DNA of 41,207 nt. Origin: Terana coerulea (taxonomy: Eukaryota > Basidiomycota > Agaricomycetes > Polyporales > Phanerochaetaceae). The stretch's first letter is position 1, and each line of letters starts with the position of its first letter. Below, piece after piece: positions 10,860-21,203 of this stretch. A program made the translations under genes and the position numbers. Below the pieces are notes generated by a model. The model saw nothing but the letters and a program-made list of their open reading frames with translations, was not told the origin of the DNA and did not search any database. Location of the stretch: NCBI GenBank assembly GCA_024811115.1, contig JAKOGH010000536.1, forward strand, positions 1 to 41,207. The letters are read 5' to 3'.

Positions 10860-11428
10860 TGTCATAAATTTCCCTCAGCGCTAGTCTACAGCGCTTAGAG
10901 TGTAACATCAAGTCACGGGACACGTTACCCAGTCGTCACAACAGTGTTACAAGATGCTGATCAGTTGGCCATGCAACGGACGCATGGTTATCAGGGATAT
11001 GCCACATACGGACATAGGATCATGGACTCAGTTCTGGATTTGTTCTAGACTATGACCCCATTATGAGGTCAGTATGACATCGTGTATTGGTAGTGTACAG
11101 TAGCTAGATTAGGACATCTAGATAGTGTTGATGTTAGTATGATAGCTAGGTCAGATCTGATAAGGGAGTTAGAGCGGTATGCTCTAGAGCCTTAGTCATG
11201 GATCACCTGACTGTATCAGTCAGCACATAGTATTGGAGGTCTTAGATAGTGTCTGGGGTCCCTCTACATGTATATAAAGAGGCCGGTCTGAGGGCTAACA
11301 TCCCAGACTCAACAACATCGTTGATTCATATCTCCTCTACTCGCTTTACTCAAAGTCCCCTGCTCTCCGCAACCCCTCAAAGCATTCCTAGCAGGTGAGT
11401 ATTAGAGTTTTGTGATAGATGTGTTACA
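10860..11428 (+). repeat. 3' LTR of the Ty3/gypsy element
   Basis: It starts TGTCATAA next to the polypurine tract and ends near GTGTTACA. It is colinear with the 5' LTR with scattered substitutions and small indels, including loss of one GCG in GAGCGGCGG. That divergence indicates an old insertion. A TATA-like GTATATAAAG sits at 11270-11279. Confidence 0.87.
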
Positions 11429-12725
11429 GTTATATATAGTGTAGAAGATAAGAGCCACACACCGCTCTTGCAAACAGTACTACCTCCACTTTACCATAGG
11501 GAGAACGGAGTGTGTTGGTCGTGCCTTGCTATTTGCCCACGTGAAGAGTTTCGGAAGGTCGCTCCTACTTTATAACATGCTCAATCTGCGTGAAATGATC
11601 TTCACTTAGAGTGCCTGTCCTTGAGCATTCTGTAAAGGTGAATCCTCCTGCTGCTTCTGTAAATGCCTGCTCTATTCAGGTCAGTTCACAAATAATCTTG
11701 AAAGTCTATTACCCGGTGCACAGGGAAAGTGCGCCCGAAGCAATCCACCGGCGCCAAAATGGCAAGCACACCAAGTGCCAAGAGAACTGCTGGCTGTTGG
11801 AAAAAAATCCGCATGAGATGTTATATCATACTTTTCAGTTCAAATGTGTGCTGCATACTGTCTAGGAGCTGGCAAAGTTGATGTACATTTCTTTCAACAC
11901 ATTAGCATGAGATACACTTCATTGAGGTTGTATTGGATAGTGTTGCATGTTAGAGATGTCAAGACAGGGACAGAGGATAGTCCACCTCACAAGCCAGCAG
12001 AACAAGGCCATGTCCAAAAGTGTTTCAAGCCAGGATGATGTGGTAGAGGACAAGCGCCAACTCGGTGTGAGGAACAAAGAAAGTCGGACCTTCGGAGTTT
12101 GCCGTAAAGCAATCAACGCCACAAAGCGGTCGAAACCTTCTAGCGTTGATACACTGTTGCATCCGTGCCTAATCTCTACTGTGAAAGTAGAGACAATGAC
12201 CTGTCGGCATCATGCTTGGAACTTCCCCTTGATTAATTCGTCCCACAAGAAACGTGTTTACCCGGACGCCCGACAGCCCGCCATATCATCGACGAGAATT
12301 CTCTGCACTCGACGACGCCATATACAATCGCCAGTCTCAGAGACACAAGATGCCGAAGCGTATTCCGACGTCGCTGAGCCACCCGTCGTCCATGCCCTCA
12401 AATAACCTCCATTCCATTCCGCAAGTCGACGAGCCTCACCAGAGGATAAAGCCACAGAACTAACCGGCGACGATTAGAGATATCAGGCGAACTGCATAGT
12501 GTAACGAGACATAATGTTACACATCCCATCACAAAGCATGCAATGCTGAGTTGATACAACTAGAAGGAAGAGTAAGTTCGCGCCAGTAACTAGGCATCAA
12601 TCAACATATACATACTGTATGCCTGGACTGTGCTCGTAAGTCGTAAGCACCGCGAAGAGAACCGCCTGCAAAATCAGATGAAATACTGACAAGGTCGACC
12701 CCTTCGTTTCAGATGACCGCACCTC
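11429..12725. other. intergenic, no supported gene
   Basis: This lies between the retroelement and the 3' end of the LENG1-like gene. Open frames at 11611-11865, 11947-12405 and 12258-12455 overlap on both strands and show no domain or splice-consistent structure. Nothing else was recognised. Confidence 0.4.
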
Positions 12726-13740
12726 TTACCACCGTCGGCCACTACTTCTCCTGTCGTCCCTCTCATGTCGATCTCGTTGCTCACGGTGGCGGTGTGCATC
12801 TTCCACCTCTCTCTTGTTGAAGACGTCGCTATATCCACCACCCATCCCTCCACATACAGTACTTGGCGTTGCGCTACCCTCCATCTCCCGCTGCTTCCTT
12901 TTTATGAGCTCGAGCGCGCGCTGCCGCTCCGAGGATTCACGAGTCAGCCGTTCAGCGATCGGTGGGCGAGTGGTACCGGCGCCATCATTGACCGGTGTTG
13001 CGCCCCATGGTCGAGCCTTGGGTCGAGGATTTGGTCGAGTGTCGCCTGATAGCTTCGATAGCTGCTGGTTGATGCTAGTCAACGGATCGTGGGCGGACTT
13101 TCGCCGTATTTCGCGCAATCTATCATTGCATGAGTATCTGCCAAACCGCGGACAGAAGTGAGCATACCCTTTGTCGCCGTCTGGTCCCTTGTTGCGTTCA
13201 TGATTGCGATCCGAGTACCATGGCTTGCGGTCTTTCTCGGATGGTGCCAAAGGAACGCCCTGCTCTGTACTTGATTCACCGGGCTTTTTGGAAGAGGTCT
13301 TCAACATGACGGGCATATCTTTCTGCACCACCTTTCAGTTACAGGATTCAATCGTAAGTATGCTCACTCACCTTCTCTAGGTCCTCGAACAAGTTGATAT
13401 GCCCTCCCGACATCAAGGACGATGGCCCAGCTTGTGGGTCCTCATTGTGAGTCTCTACATCATCTTCTTGCCTTGAATTCTTCGATGACGAAGCCTTCGC
13501 TTTCGATAGCCCGGCTCGCTCTCTAAGTAGCTCTATCCTCGCTTCTGCATCCTGGACATAAGCATCAACTTGAACAGCGGCAGGGATTAGACAGTCTACA
13601 ATACATACCGCAAGCATCATCTTTCCTTCCTTTGCAGCCTCCGTCAGCCTGGCTTCCTCCTCATCTTGCCTGACCCGTTCGATGTTGTCTCGGCGATATG
13701 GGTGGTACGACTTGTGGTGGGCAATGTTGAGCTTCCCCAT
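12726..13740 (-). CDS. LENG1-like nuclear protein with N-terminal Cir_N-type domain
   Basis: The model is four exons on the - strand: 13609-13740, 13372-13551, 13168-13322 and 12726-13119. The introns are 57, 49 and 48 bp with GT-AG ends and the product is 286 residues. Residues 1-40 (KLNIAHHKSYHPYRRDNIER then VRQDEEEAR) match the Cir_N domain found at the start of LENG1 and splicing-associated proteins. Residues 50-105 hold a Glu/Arg-rich helix and the family-specific HINLFEDLEK. The third part has a REIRRKSAHDPL motif and an ERLTRESSERQRALELIKRK helix, both like LENG1, and a charged Arg-rich tail. LENG1 proteins are nuclear and poorly characterised; a link to the spliceosome is inferred. 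The first intron could also be read through, but only the 57-bp removal gives the conserved LA-DAEARIELLRERAG join. A decayed partial copy lies at 17955-18310. Confidence 0.85.
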
Positions 13741-15246
13741 GACGGTACGACAGAAGAGGTGCCTTGCGACGTCTTCACGAGGATATGGGCGTGTTCTAGG
13801 GATGCAGAACGGTGAGGAAGGCAGATGATAGCAGTTCGTGCAGGAGCAAGGTTGTGTGCGGAGGAAACGTTCTCAAGGATTTGGATTTGGAGCAACGCTC
13901 ATCAACAGCATCTTATCTTATCTTGCCACTGCCTAATTGACTTACTTCCGAGTCCGAGCTTGCCTCCTCCCGCCACAGTACTCATATCATTCCTCCAGGA
14001 AGGCTTCGCATATTTTTGACTAGTAGCAGCATTAGAGGAATTGCGATTTTTTACTTAAAAGACCGCATCCCGCTTGGCAGGTTCTTATGCCCGTGATGCA
14101 GTGCTACCAGTGCACACATGCAGCCCATGATGCATGAGGCAAGGTTCAGAGGCAGTTTCATTCAGCTGGGCATAACGCGGGAGATGCGTTGTCATCGTAG
14201 ACTCACACTTATGTAACAGAGTCGTACGTTTGTACGTATGCAAGTCACAGGGGGTCACGACACTCAAATTGCCTTCAAGCGCTATCCCAAACACAAGTCG
14301 CTGTGGGAAATTGCGTAGTTCCTCCAAAGTGGCTCTCAGTATCAGTACGAGCATAGCTACTGGTGCCGGAAGTCTTCAAGATCATGCAAAAAAGCAGGAA
14401 AAGAGAGCCCCTCATAATATATTTCATGCAAGTGACTGGTATAGCCAATTAATGATCTGACTCTGGTGCTCTCCTACACATGGCTGATGCATACCCGTAC
14501 CAAATGAGACTATATAACACCCGTATTTCTTCCTAACACTAAATATGTTCCCGGCCGACAGACAAGAGCTGAAACAAATGTGCCAAGAGCTATGCGACGT
14601 CGGTGGTTGAAGGAACTAAGTTCCGTACGGAGGTGCCGCTGGCGGTATACACGCTCGAAAATGAAGTCTTGCGAGTGAGTGTAGACCCGGCATCGTCAAG
14701 ATTGTATATGCTCAGGGAAATGCTGGAATGACCTGGCGCAAGAGCACTACTTGTCGATAGATGAGCCGGGGGTGTCATGAACTTCTGGGGCGTCTCTAGG
14801 GTATTCTTTTCATTTCCATTGTCTTCTACCCCTATCTATTGTTCTCTCATCGATACTCGTGGTTTCCATATGTTTCTCTATTGTTCTGGACCGCTCTAGT
14901 ACATACACGAGGATACCGGGTGGTACTGTACAGTCTAGGACTACACATGTATAAGTAGCTACCGTCTGCAACAGAGAAAGCCAGTCTCGAGCTGGTCTGT
15001 TCCCCAGCTAGTTACTCGGAGACTGCACCACTATTTCCGTCCCCAGTTGAGAGCGTCGCACCTGGTACAGTTGTACTAGTTGTTGTTGACAGGGGGACGT
15101 TTAGGTACGCTTTCGGCGGCGGAGCAGACGAATCGGCGCGAAGCCCAGGTGACAGCCCGCTTAACAATGCGTTTGGGCGCGAGCTCGGGGCGTTACGCCC
15201 TTTTCCGGCAAAGCTAGGCGCAGCTGCTGGTTCGACCGGGTGCTAT
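13741..15246. other. intergenic, LENG1-like promoter side; no supported gene
   Basis: It contains the upstream region of the LENG1-like gene and the 3' flank of the next gene. A short - strand frame at 14590-14778 is Ser/Thr-rich and has no recognisable domain. No repeats or RNA genes were recognised. Confidence 0.4.
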
Positions 15247-16993
15247 TCAAGGGTGCCTTTGAGCCAATGCTATGAACCACAGTTTAGTAGATCTTACCTC
15301 GCCTGAGTCTTGAACAACATACCGCGACAATCCCCCGCCTGTTTCGAGTAGGGGTCTGGCGTGCTGCGAGCCTTCTGCTAGCGTTTGACTTTGACGACTA
15401 TCCATAGCTTTGCTCAGTCTTGGTGTCGATATATAGCCAACTGCGATGCATGTCAACGTAGATCTTAACGCGGCAATGGGGAAAATTGTCCCACCTCCAT
15501 GCTCGTTGACCTTAACCGTGGGCTTTGCGTTCGCAGCGTTTACGGCAATTTCTTGCTCGCTTCTCGAATCTGGCTGGACGATAGTCAGCACGTAATCATC
15601 ACTCCCGGCATATCGAAAACTTACGGGGAAAACGTCGTATAAATCCTCGAAATCTGCCACCGCAAGCGTTGCAGTCGGTGCCTGAAGATGCCGGATAAGC
15701 ATCAGCCGACACGTCATCTATTGGAGTCGTACCTTGTCGAAGATGTGCTGAACGACACGATCGAGAGGGTCTACAAACTGCAACGCCAGAGTCAGAAGCG
15801 ATCTGTAGTAGAAACGACCGCAGACCTACGCTTGTTTCGGTCACGCTGTCCATTACCCGGCCGCCATGAGTATCGGGCAAACCCAACGACAGGTTCGTCG
15901 CCGCTCCTCTTGATGGTAAGGCCGCCGTTACTTCCGCGGAAGAAAGATGCTTCTTCTCTGTTTGCTCTTGTTCGGCGGAGCCGTGGCCTTTTCGTGAAAA
16001 CATGCTTCGTACGGCACGGAACTTCTGAGACATCTTGGAGAAGAACGATGGCGGGAAAAGACAGTACGATCCTGAGAGAAGGGTGCGGTGTCTCTGGCAT
16101 GAACGGACGTCTTGACTCTGGTGGTGACGGGTGTGTTCCTTTCGAGCTTGTAATACTTGAGGAACATGCACTGATCCTTCAGCGGAGATGACGGGCGCTG
16201 CGTGTCGGTTATGACTGGACCACATCGCTGCTCCAGAGAAGCCCGCGACCGGTCAATCTCTTGAGTCTGGAACGATGCTGATGCCCATCCCCCAGGAGCC
16301 GCAGAGAACGAAAGGTCGTACGACTTTCCGTGATGGGAGTAAGCCGCTAGTGCCCAACGCGATGTCTTTATCCAGCCGTAGACGAGCACGAGGTCGGATG
16401 TCCGCTGGAGCTCGTGCCCCTTTCTCAAAGCAAAATTGTACCAGGAGGTGTGGTGCCGTAAGATATACTCTCGAAATGCCGTGCTTCTGACAACCTGCGC
16501 TTTCTTCCCGTAGTCCGGGAGAACTGCTATGGCGCCCTGGTCCCCATCGCAACTGAATGCGTATGATAAACCGGCGCCCGCACCTGCCCTATAGCATATG
16601 CAGATGAATTTGGGGACAGCCGCTATTAGATGAAGAAAGAGCGCACGTTGATACTTCTACCGCTGTCTTTGACGATTTCTGCGTCACCGAGGCATTGTAG
16701 ATAGGGCCAGGATTCAATTCGGTGTCCTTCTGGTGTAGAAACTCGTCCTCGTTGATCTTCAACGCGACGAAGCCTTCAGGAACACCGAACTTGTTCATGG
16801 GGTCGGACGCAGCTCGCATGGCGTTGAACAAGCGATAGAAATGTCCGTGTTCTATATAGCCAACATCTTCAATCTCAACTTCTCCGAACTTTTCGGGCTC
16901 GGGATGCCAAAGAGGATAGCCATACCCGCGGCGACATAGCTGCTGGGCATAGATAGCAGACGCAGCGATAGGTGTGTGATGCAATTGGACCAT
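15247..16993 (-). CDS. multi-exon gene of an unnamed family, probably agaricomycete-restricted
   Basis: The start MVQLHHTPIAASAIYAQQLC (ATG 16993-16991) was chosen over an upstream in-frame ATG at 17098 because the family-like sequence begins there. Exon 1 is 16647-16993 and holds GYGYPLWHPEPE, VEIEDVGYIEHGHFYRLFNA and a FLHQKDTELNPGPIY segment. A 58-bp intron leads to exon 2, from 16588, with YAFSCDGDQGAIAVLPDYG, a WYNFALRKGHEL segment, LVLVYGWIKTSRWALAAY and QCMFLKYYKLER. The middle (about 15830-15990) has an uncertain splice. Clear later exons are 15733-15825 (RFYYRSLLTLALQFVDPLDR), 15625-15681 and 15247-15573, with 51-bp introns. I recall this arrangement from many Agaricomycete hypothetical proteins but know no function. 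There is no signal peptide or membrane span. Confidence 0.65.
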
Positions 16994-17954
16994 GAATGAG
17001 AGAGGGGTGCTCGAAGGCTGTGAAGTCAAGGTTCGCCGTGTGAGCCGAGCTTCAAATGTGCGGTTGCTTATATGCGCCGACCACGCTGAGGACTGCAAGA
17101 TCGTATTGTGTGTAACTCAGCTGCAGTCGTTGCAGCTGGAGGAGAGAAGTCGAACTCGCCTTACTCCGATGTCATAAGTTATTGAATGAATTTGTGTCCT
17201 ATGACTCGTTTCATGCCAATGAGGCGACAGACAGGCGGTCCTCAGTCGGTCCTCGGACAAAATATAACACAAGACACGCAGGACGATCGCAATGCAACGC
17301 ATGTCTTGTGCGAGGTCTTACCAGTCCCGAGACCTAAGCTCCACTAGACCCTTGTCAGCATTCACTCCTGAAGGAAAAGTGCTGGCCCTCGGTCGTTGAC
17401 TCACCACGTTGTATTAATGCCTGTGGGAGTGCGGGGAACCTGGTCATATTCAGACAGAGTACGCCAATAATGCTTTGTTCGGTCTGAGTCCTCCGCGCAC
17501 GAAAGTACCGGTAAGCAGTATTGAGGTGCTTCTTGAGGCCAACCCACGGAATATGAGGCGATCGCTCTAAACCGAACGTTAAGCAAACGCCCCACCGAAA
17601 AATGGTATTATACTCTTTCACTGTGCGCTCACGTATCATTTCATTTCGGTGCCACAGGGGAGCGCACGAGCTGCTGCCGCCACCACCTGTAAAGCTTAAC
17701 TCTAGCAGAAAACTCTCCAGCGCGCCTGGGAGTTGTCAAGACACCGGCACGTTAGCCACTCTGCTTAAATACGCGAAATTAGCATCGTAGTATTCAAAAG
17801 CCTTTGTAAAATAGTGTGGACCAACCTGGACGCATCATGATGACTGTCGAGAGTTAGAAATCCTTCCTACTCGCGGTGCTGGAACACTGCGTGGATCACT
17901 ACGCAAGTTAAGTTTCACCTCTTTGGCAATTTGACGAAGCCTAGTTACGAGCTT
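16994..17954. other. intergenic, no supported gene
   Basis: This is the upstream region of the preceding - strand gene plus about 800 bp with only short overlapping frames. The longest, - strand 17355-17639, has a plausible amino-acid mix but no domain, start context or splice structure. Confidence 0.35.
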
Positions 17955-18310
17955 GCACCCCAGAAGTCTTCAGACGAATTGATACGCCCGTTGTATTGAG
18001 GAGAATAGTTCCACTGGCAGTAATTATCATGGCCTTCTCGTCTGTTGGCCCTCGATACCGACACCTTCACCTTCCGGCCCCACCTTTTCTCGAAGCAGTT
18101 CTGCTGTAGCTTCTGTATCCTAAGCATCATTCTCAGCGGTAGCGATGCCTTCAATATCCGCGATACACACTGTAAACATCATTATCCCTTCTGTCGCAAT
18201 CTCCTTCCACCGTGCTTCCACTTCATCCGGCCTTCATCGTGCCAAACCCGTTTGGTATTACTTACCTCTACGATATGGGTGCTGCGGCTTGTGGTGGGCG
18301 GTGATATTTG
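17955..18310 (-). pseudogene. decayed partial duplicate of the LENG1-like gene
   Basis: Read on the - strand from 18310, the sequence gives NITAHHKPQHPYRR, then after an insertion and stop RVWHDEGRMKWK. Further on, near 17960-17975, comes INSSEDF. These align in order with the intact gene at 13740-13380 (IAHHKSYHPYRR, RVRQDEEEAR, INLFEDL). The DNA also aligns directly: GATATGGGTGCTGCGGCTTG here against GATATGGGTGGTACGACTTG there, and the CATCATTATCCCTTCTGTCG block against CATCATCTTTCCTTCCTTTG. Only the part equivalent to exons 1-2 is present. Stops and frame changes make it non-functional. It has the same orientation as its parent, about 4.6 kb away, with unrelated flanks. Confidence 0.75.
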
Positions 18311-18880
18311 ACGGTGAATAATCGAGGCTCGTTGGTGCAACTGAATCTGAACTCACACTTCAACAGAAGTGAATCGGTGTGAGCAGAAGCAGTTGACTGC
18401 ACAAAAGCAGGGCTGCGCGTCAGCCGGGGCAAGGGCTCAAGCCCAGTGAGAATCGCGTCTACTCAGACTAACTCAGATATACCCGAATCTACTCCGTAGG
18501 TCTGGGTATATATTCTGGACTGTGGTATACTCACATGTACGCTCGCCATCTTTTTTGTAGTCTGCCATATACTGTTGTCTATTCATATCTGTGCCCTATA
18601 TACTGGTATATCCGTGTATCTACCCACTGCATGCGTCTATGGTCATCTAGCGCTATATACTGATATCGACCTTCATGAATGTCCGAATGTGTTCAATGCA
18701 CTGTACATAACAGGGCAGAATAAGTTATAAGTGTCAGACAGCGCTGTGAAGTAGCATATCACATACCTCACGCTGGATTCTGTATACATCTACGAGCCGG
18801 GGGCTTTGTTAGTCGAATTGCTGTGAGCTTTCTGTATGGAATGTAAGAATTGTGCAAGGATACGGAATTTGACACAACTC
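18311..18880. other. intergenic, AT-rich with repeated TATA/TATACTG words
   Basis: Between about 18470 and 18670 short words such as TATATACTG, GGTATA and TATCTG recur without forming a regular tandem repeat. No gene was recognised. It may be a decayed non-coding mobile element. Confidence 0.3.
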
Positions 18881-18884
18881 ACTG

Positions 18885-19294
18885 CTACTCGCACCCGCCG
18901 GCCTGCCCTTTCCCGTGAAGCTTGTAGCGTGAAGGACTGTGAGAAGTGCACTCAGTCTCTGCAATGCGGCCAAACCCAATGATACATACCTTCTTCTCGG
19001 CATCGGTTAGGCTCTTCCAGTGTTTCTTGAAGTCGCGTCGTTCCCGACAGGGTGTGTTGTCTCCCAAGCTTGTCGACAGCATGTCCTACAGTCAACAATA
19101 CTACAAATGAGCGCATGCAATGCAGAGAGTTGTCATTAATGCACGTACATCGTAGTAACCTTTTCCATGATATCAATGCTTATGTCGGGCACTTGGTGCG
19201 CTTCACCACTGGCAGCGGCTGCCGCTGTCGGGCCTGTGACCAGTACTAATATAAGCTTTAGCAACCTTCTGAACAAATCAAAGGTGTACCGCAT
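18885..19294 (-). CDS. possible small secreted protein gene (low confidence)
   Basis: An ATG at 19294-19292 (-) starts a frame MRYTFDLFRRLLKLILVLVT followed by an Ala-rich stretch and SGEAHQVPDISIDIMEKV. That resembles a signal peptide (basic n-region, Leu/Val core, Ala-rich cleavage zone) and then a short acidic mature part. A TATA-like TATATATAA on the - strand lies about 90 bp upstream (near 19383-19392). The frame ends soon after unless introns are removed: possible GT donors near 19147 and an acceptor near 19085 would join a frame rich in Arg and Glu down to about 18885. I recognise no family. The exon structure is unproven. Confidence 0.3.
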
Positions 19295-19378
19295 GCTGGC
19301 GACGGCGCAGCTGGTAGTGCGGCGATATTTGGCACTGCTCCGGTCGCTGTAATATTGTTAATCCTCACTTCGGGCTTG

Positions 19379-19393
19379 CACATTATATATAGT
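19379..19393 (-). promoter_or_regulatory. TATA-like box upstream of the possible small secreted protein
   Basis: The + strand reads ACATTATATATAGTT here; on the - strand it gives CTATATATAATG. It stands about 90 bp before the ATG at 19294, a normal distance for a fungal core promoter with a short 5' leader. Confidence 0.3.
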
Positions 19394-19399
19394 TAAGCA

Positions 19400-20233
19400 C
19401 CCCATTGTGTGCATCTTCTGAGGGTGGATTGTCGGCGGCGCAGTGACTAGAGCCCGCAGCCCCAATTGTGAGACGCTCCGATGTTGGTGTAGCCGAAGGC
19501 TCGAAACTCGCAATGGTGTCGCGGTCGCCATTGGGTTCGGCAGACAGTGTTGCAGTGTTGAGGTCACTGCCGGAGGTAGAGCCGGTGTGGTTGTCGGTGT
19601 CGAAGGCAAGGGCGTCATTGAGGGATGGAGCTGCCTGGGGGGAAGCCGAAGGGATGCGACACACACTCTCTGCAGTGGTAGAGCCGGCAGACGTAATAGT
19701 GCTAGTGGTCATCGGCATGTTGCGTTCACCTGAATCGCAAGGACGTCGAGGTCTTGGGCTGGATCAGCCCATGGCACAGCGGGCTCGGGCATGCTGGGGA
19801 CATTTTCATGGTTGGATTCTTCAAGTGAGGGCTCTACATCTTCGTCATTGGCAGAAGAGCTTGTGGTCGGCGCGTCAACACCATGCGCATACACCTAACA
19901 AATGGTAAGTCTCACAGCATGGAGCACAACCGAGGTGCTTACCTGCCGTACATTCTCCTGCTCTATAATGGGCTCGCCAGCATCTGCCGATGAGCAGCGC
20001 TTTCGCTTGGACGGCCCCTGTTGGGTCTCTCTGTACTCTTCAGTCATGGATTGACCGGCCCCGTTCTGCGCAAACTGTCTTCGCATACTGTCTGTTCCTG
20101 TCAACTGCTCTTCCTCCCTTCGCTTGAGCTTCTGATGGGCGTACCAGATGGACTTGGAAACCCAGCGGGGCTCCTTGCAGACGATACCACACTCACAGCG
20201 CCATCTTCCATCCTTGACTTGTGGATGTATCAT
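19400..20233 (-). CDS. unidentified protein with an N-terminal cysteine cluster
   Basis: ATG 20233-20231 opens MIHPQVKDGRWRCECGIVCK followed by EPRWVSKSIWYAHQKLKRRE. Exon 1 is 19943-20233, then a 48-bp GT-AG intron and exon 2 at 19730-19894 (acidic, Ser/Pro-rich). An intron of about 60 bp at about 19670-19729 probably leads to a third Ser/Thr/Pro-rich exon, open to about 19383. The acceptor there is ambiguous by two bases. The C-x-C-x3-C start followed by a W-x3-IWYAH segment resembles N-termini I have seen in Agaricomycete proteins linked to large DNA transposons, but I cannot name a family. No transposase core is visible. The gene may be truncated, or it may be an orphan. Confidence 0.4.
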
Positions 20234-21203
20234 CGCGGCCGAGAAAAGGCTGGTGGGTGCGCAATTAAGACTAAGAAAAGGTATGAAATATGGATATATT
20301 GCGAGCACTGAAATATGTACAGCAGCGGAGAGCGGGAGAGTGCCAGTTAGTCGTCGAGTCGGAGTGCGAGTGGCGGGGTGGAGGTGAGAAGGCGCCCGAT
20401 ACGAGTTGCCCATGCTCTTGGTGCTGCTGATACTGCCATCGTATTCAGCTGCAGAGTGGCGGTCAGCGAAGTGGTGGCGCGATGAGAGGAGGGCGAGTGA
20501 GGTAGACTACAGTAGGTGACGAGGAGGGAGCAAAGCAAAGACGACAAGCGCCGTGAGCCTCGGTAGACTGCCGTAGATCAAGTCTCTCGTCAGCGCTCCT
20601 TCCGTATATCTCGGTAGCTCTCGGTCAGTCCAAGCAGATGCCATTCTCACTGGGGCTCAAGCGTCGGAGGCGCGGCAAGCCTCCGCTGATTGCACTCATC
20701 TAATCTTATCTGGCGGCGCTCCTTCGTGTACGTACACCGAGATAAGTACCGGTACTACCGGACCACCGTCCTACGGAAGCCTGCGGACCAGTTGCGCAAG
20801 CTGCGAGCGTCGTACGCAGGCAACCCCTGCTGTGATCATACATACGGTTACGGGCAGGGGTGCCCACTCGAATCTGATGCGCAGCACGCAATAGCAGAAG
20901 ATTGTGCATCGCCGTGCTCTATCAATGCGCTACGCAGTAGCGTCGTGCCTGCCTCCAGCATATTGGCCGACCGCCACTCGGCGACTTTGCAGTCGGCACT
21001 AACAGTGACACGTAGTACCGACACGGTCGCAGACGGGCAATTACGCCTTTCTGTTCGGCATGGCTGTCCACTGTAGATAGTCCAAAGTGCTTTAAGACGT
21101 GCAGGAACAGCGTTGGATCCTCATAATTCCCTGCACCTGCTTCATCGAAAGCATCGACAGCACGCAAACTACACCCGACTCACCATTCCGATAAATCACA
21201 GCC
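20234..21203. other. divergent intergenic region
   Basis: It separates the - strand cysteine-cluster gene from the + strand oxidoreductase gene. A + strand open frame at 20690-21076 overlaps frames on the other strand and shows no domain. Nothing else was recognised. Confidence 0.4.

Larger units (their letters stand above)
3295..11428 (+). mobile_element. degenerate Ty3/gypsy (chromodomain) LTR retrotransposon
   Basis: A full-length but inactive LTR retrotransposon. Two related LTRs (3295 to about 3857, and 10860-11428) flank gag, protease, reverse transcriptase, RNase H, integrase, chromodomain and a dUTPase-like domain, in the order typical of Ty3/gypsy elements (RT-RH before IN). A purine-rich tract sits directly before the 3' LTR. 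Every protein domain is broken by frameshifts or stops, and both the RT and integrase active sites carry substitutions, so the element cannot move by itself. No obvious 5-bp target-site duplication is visible: the bases before the 5' LTR read CTAAC and those after the 3' LTR read GTTAT. This may reflect decay or recombination between copies. A plausible primer binding site was not identified. Confidence 0.93.
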
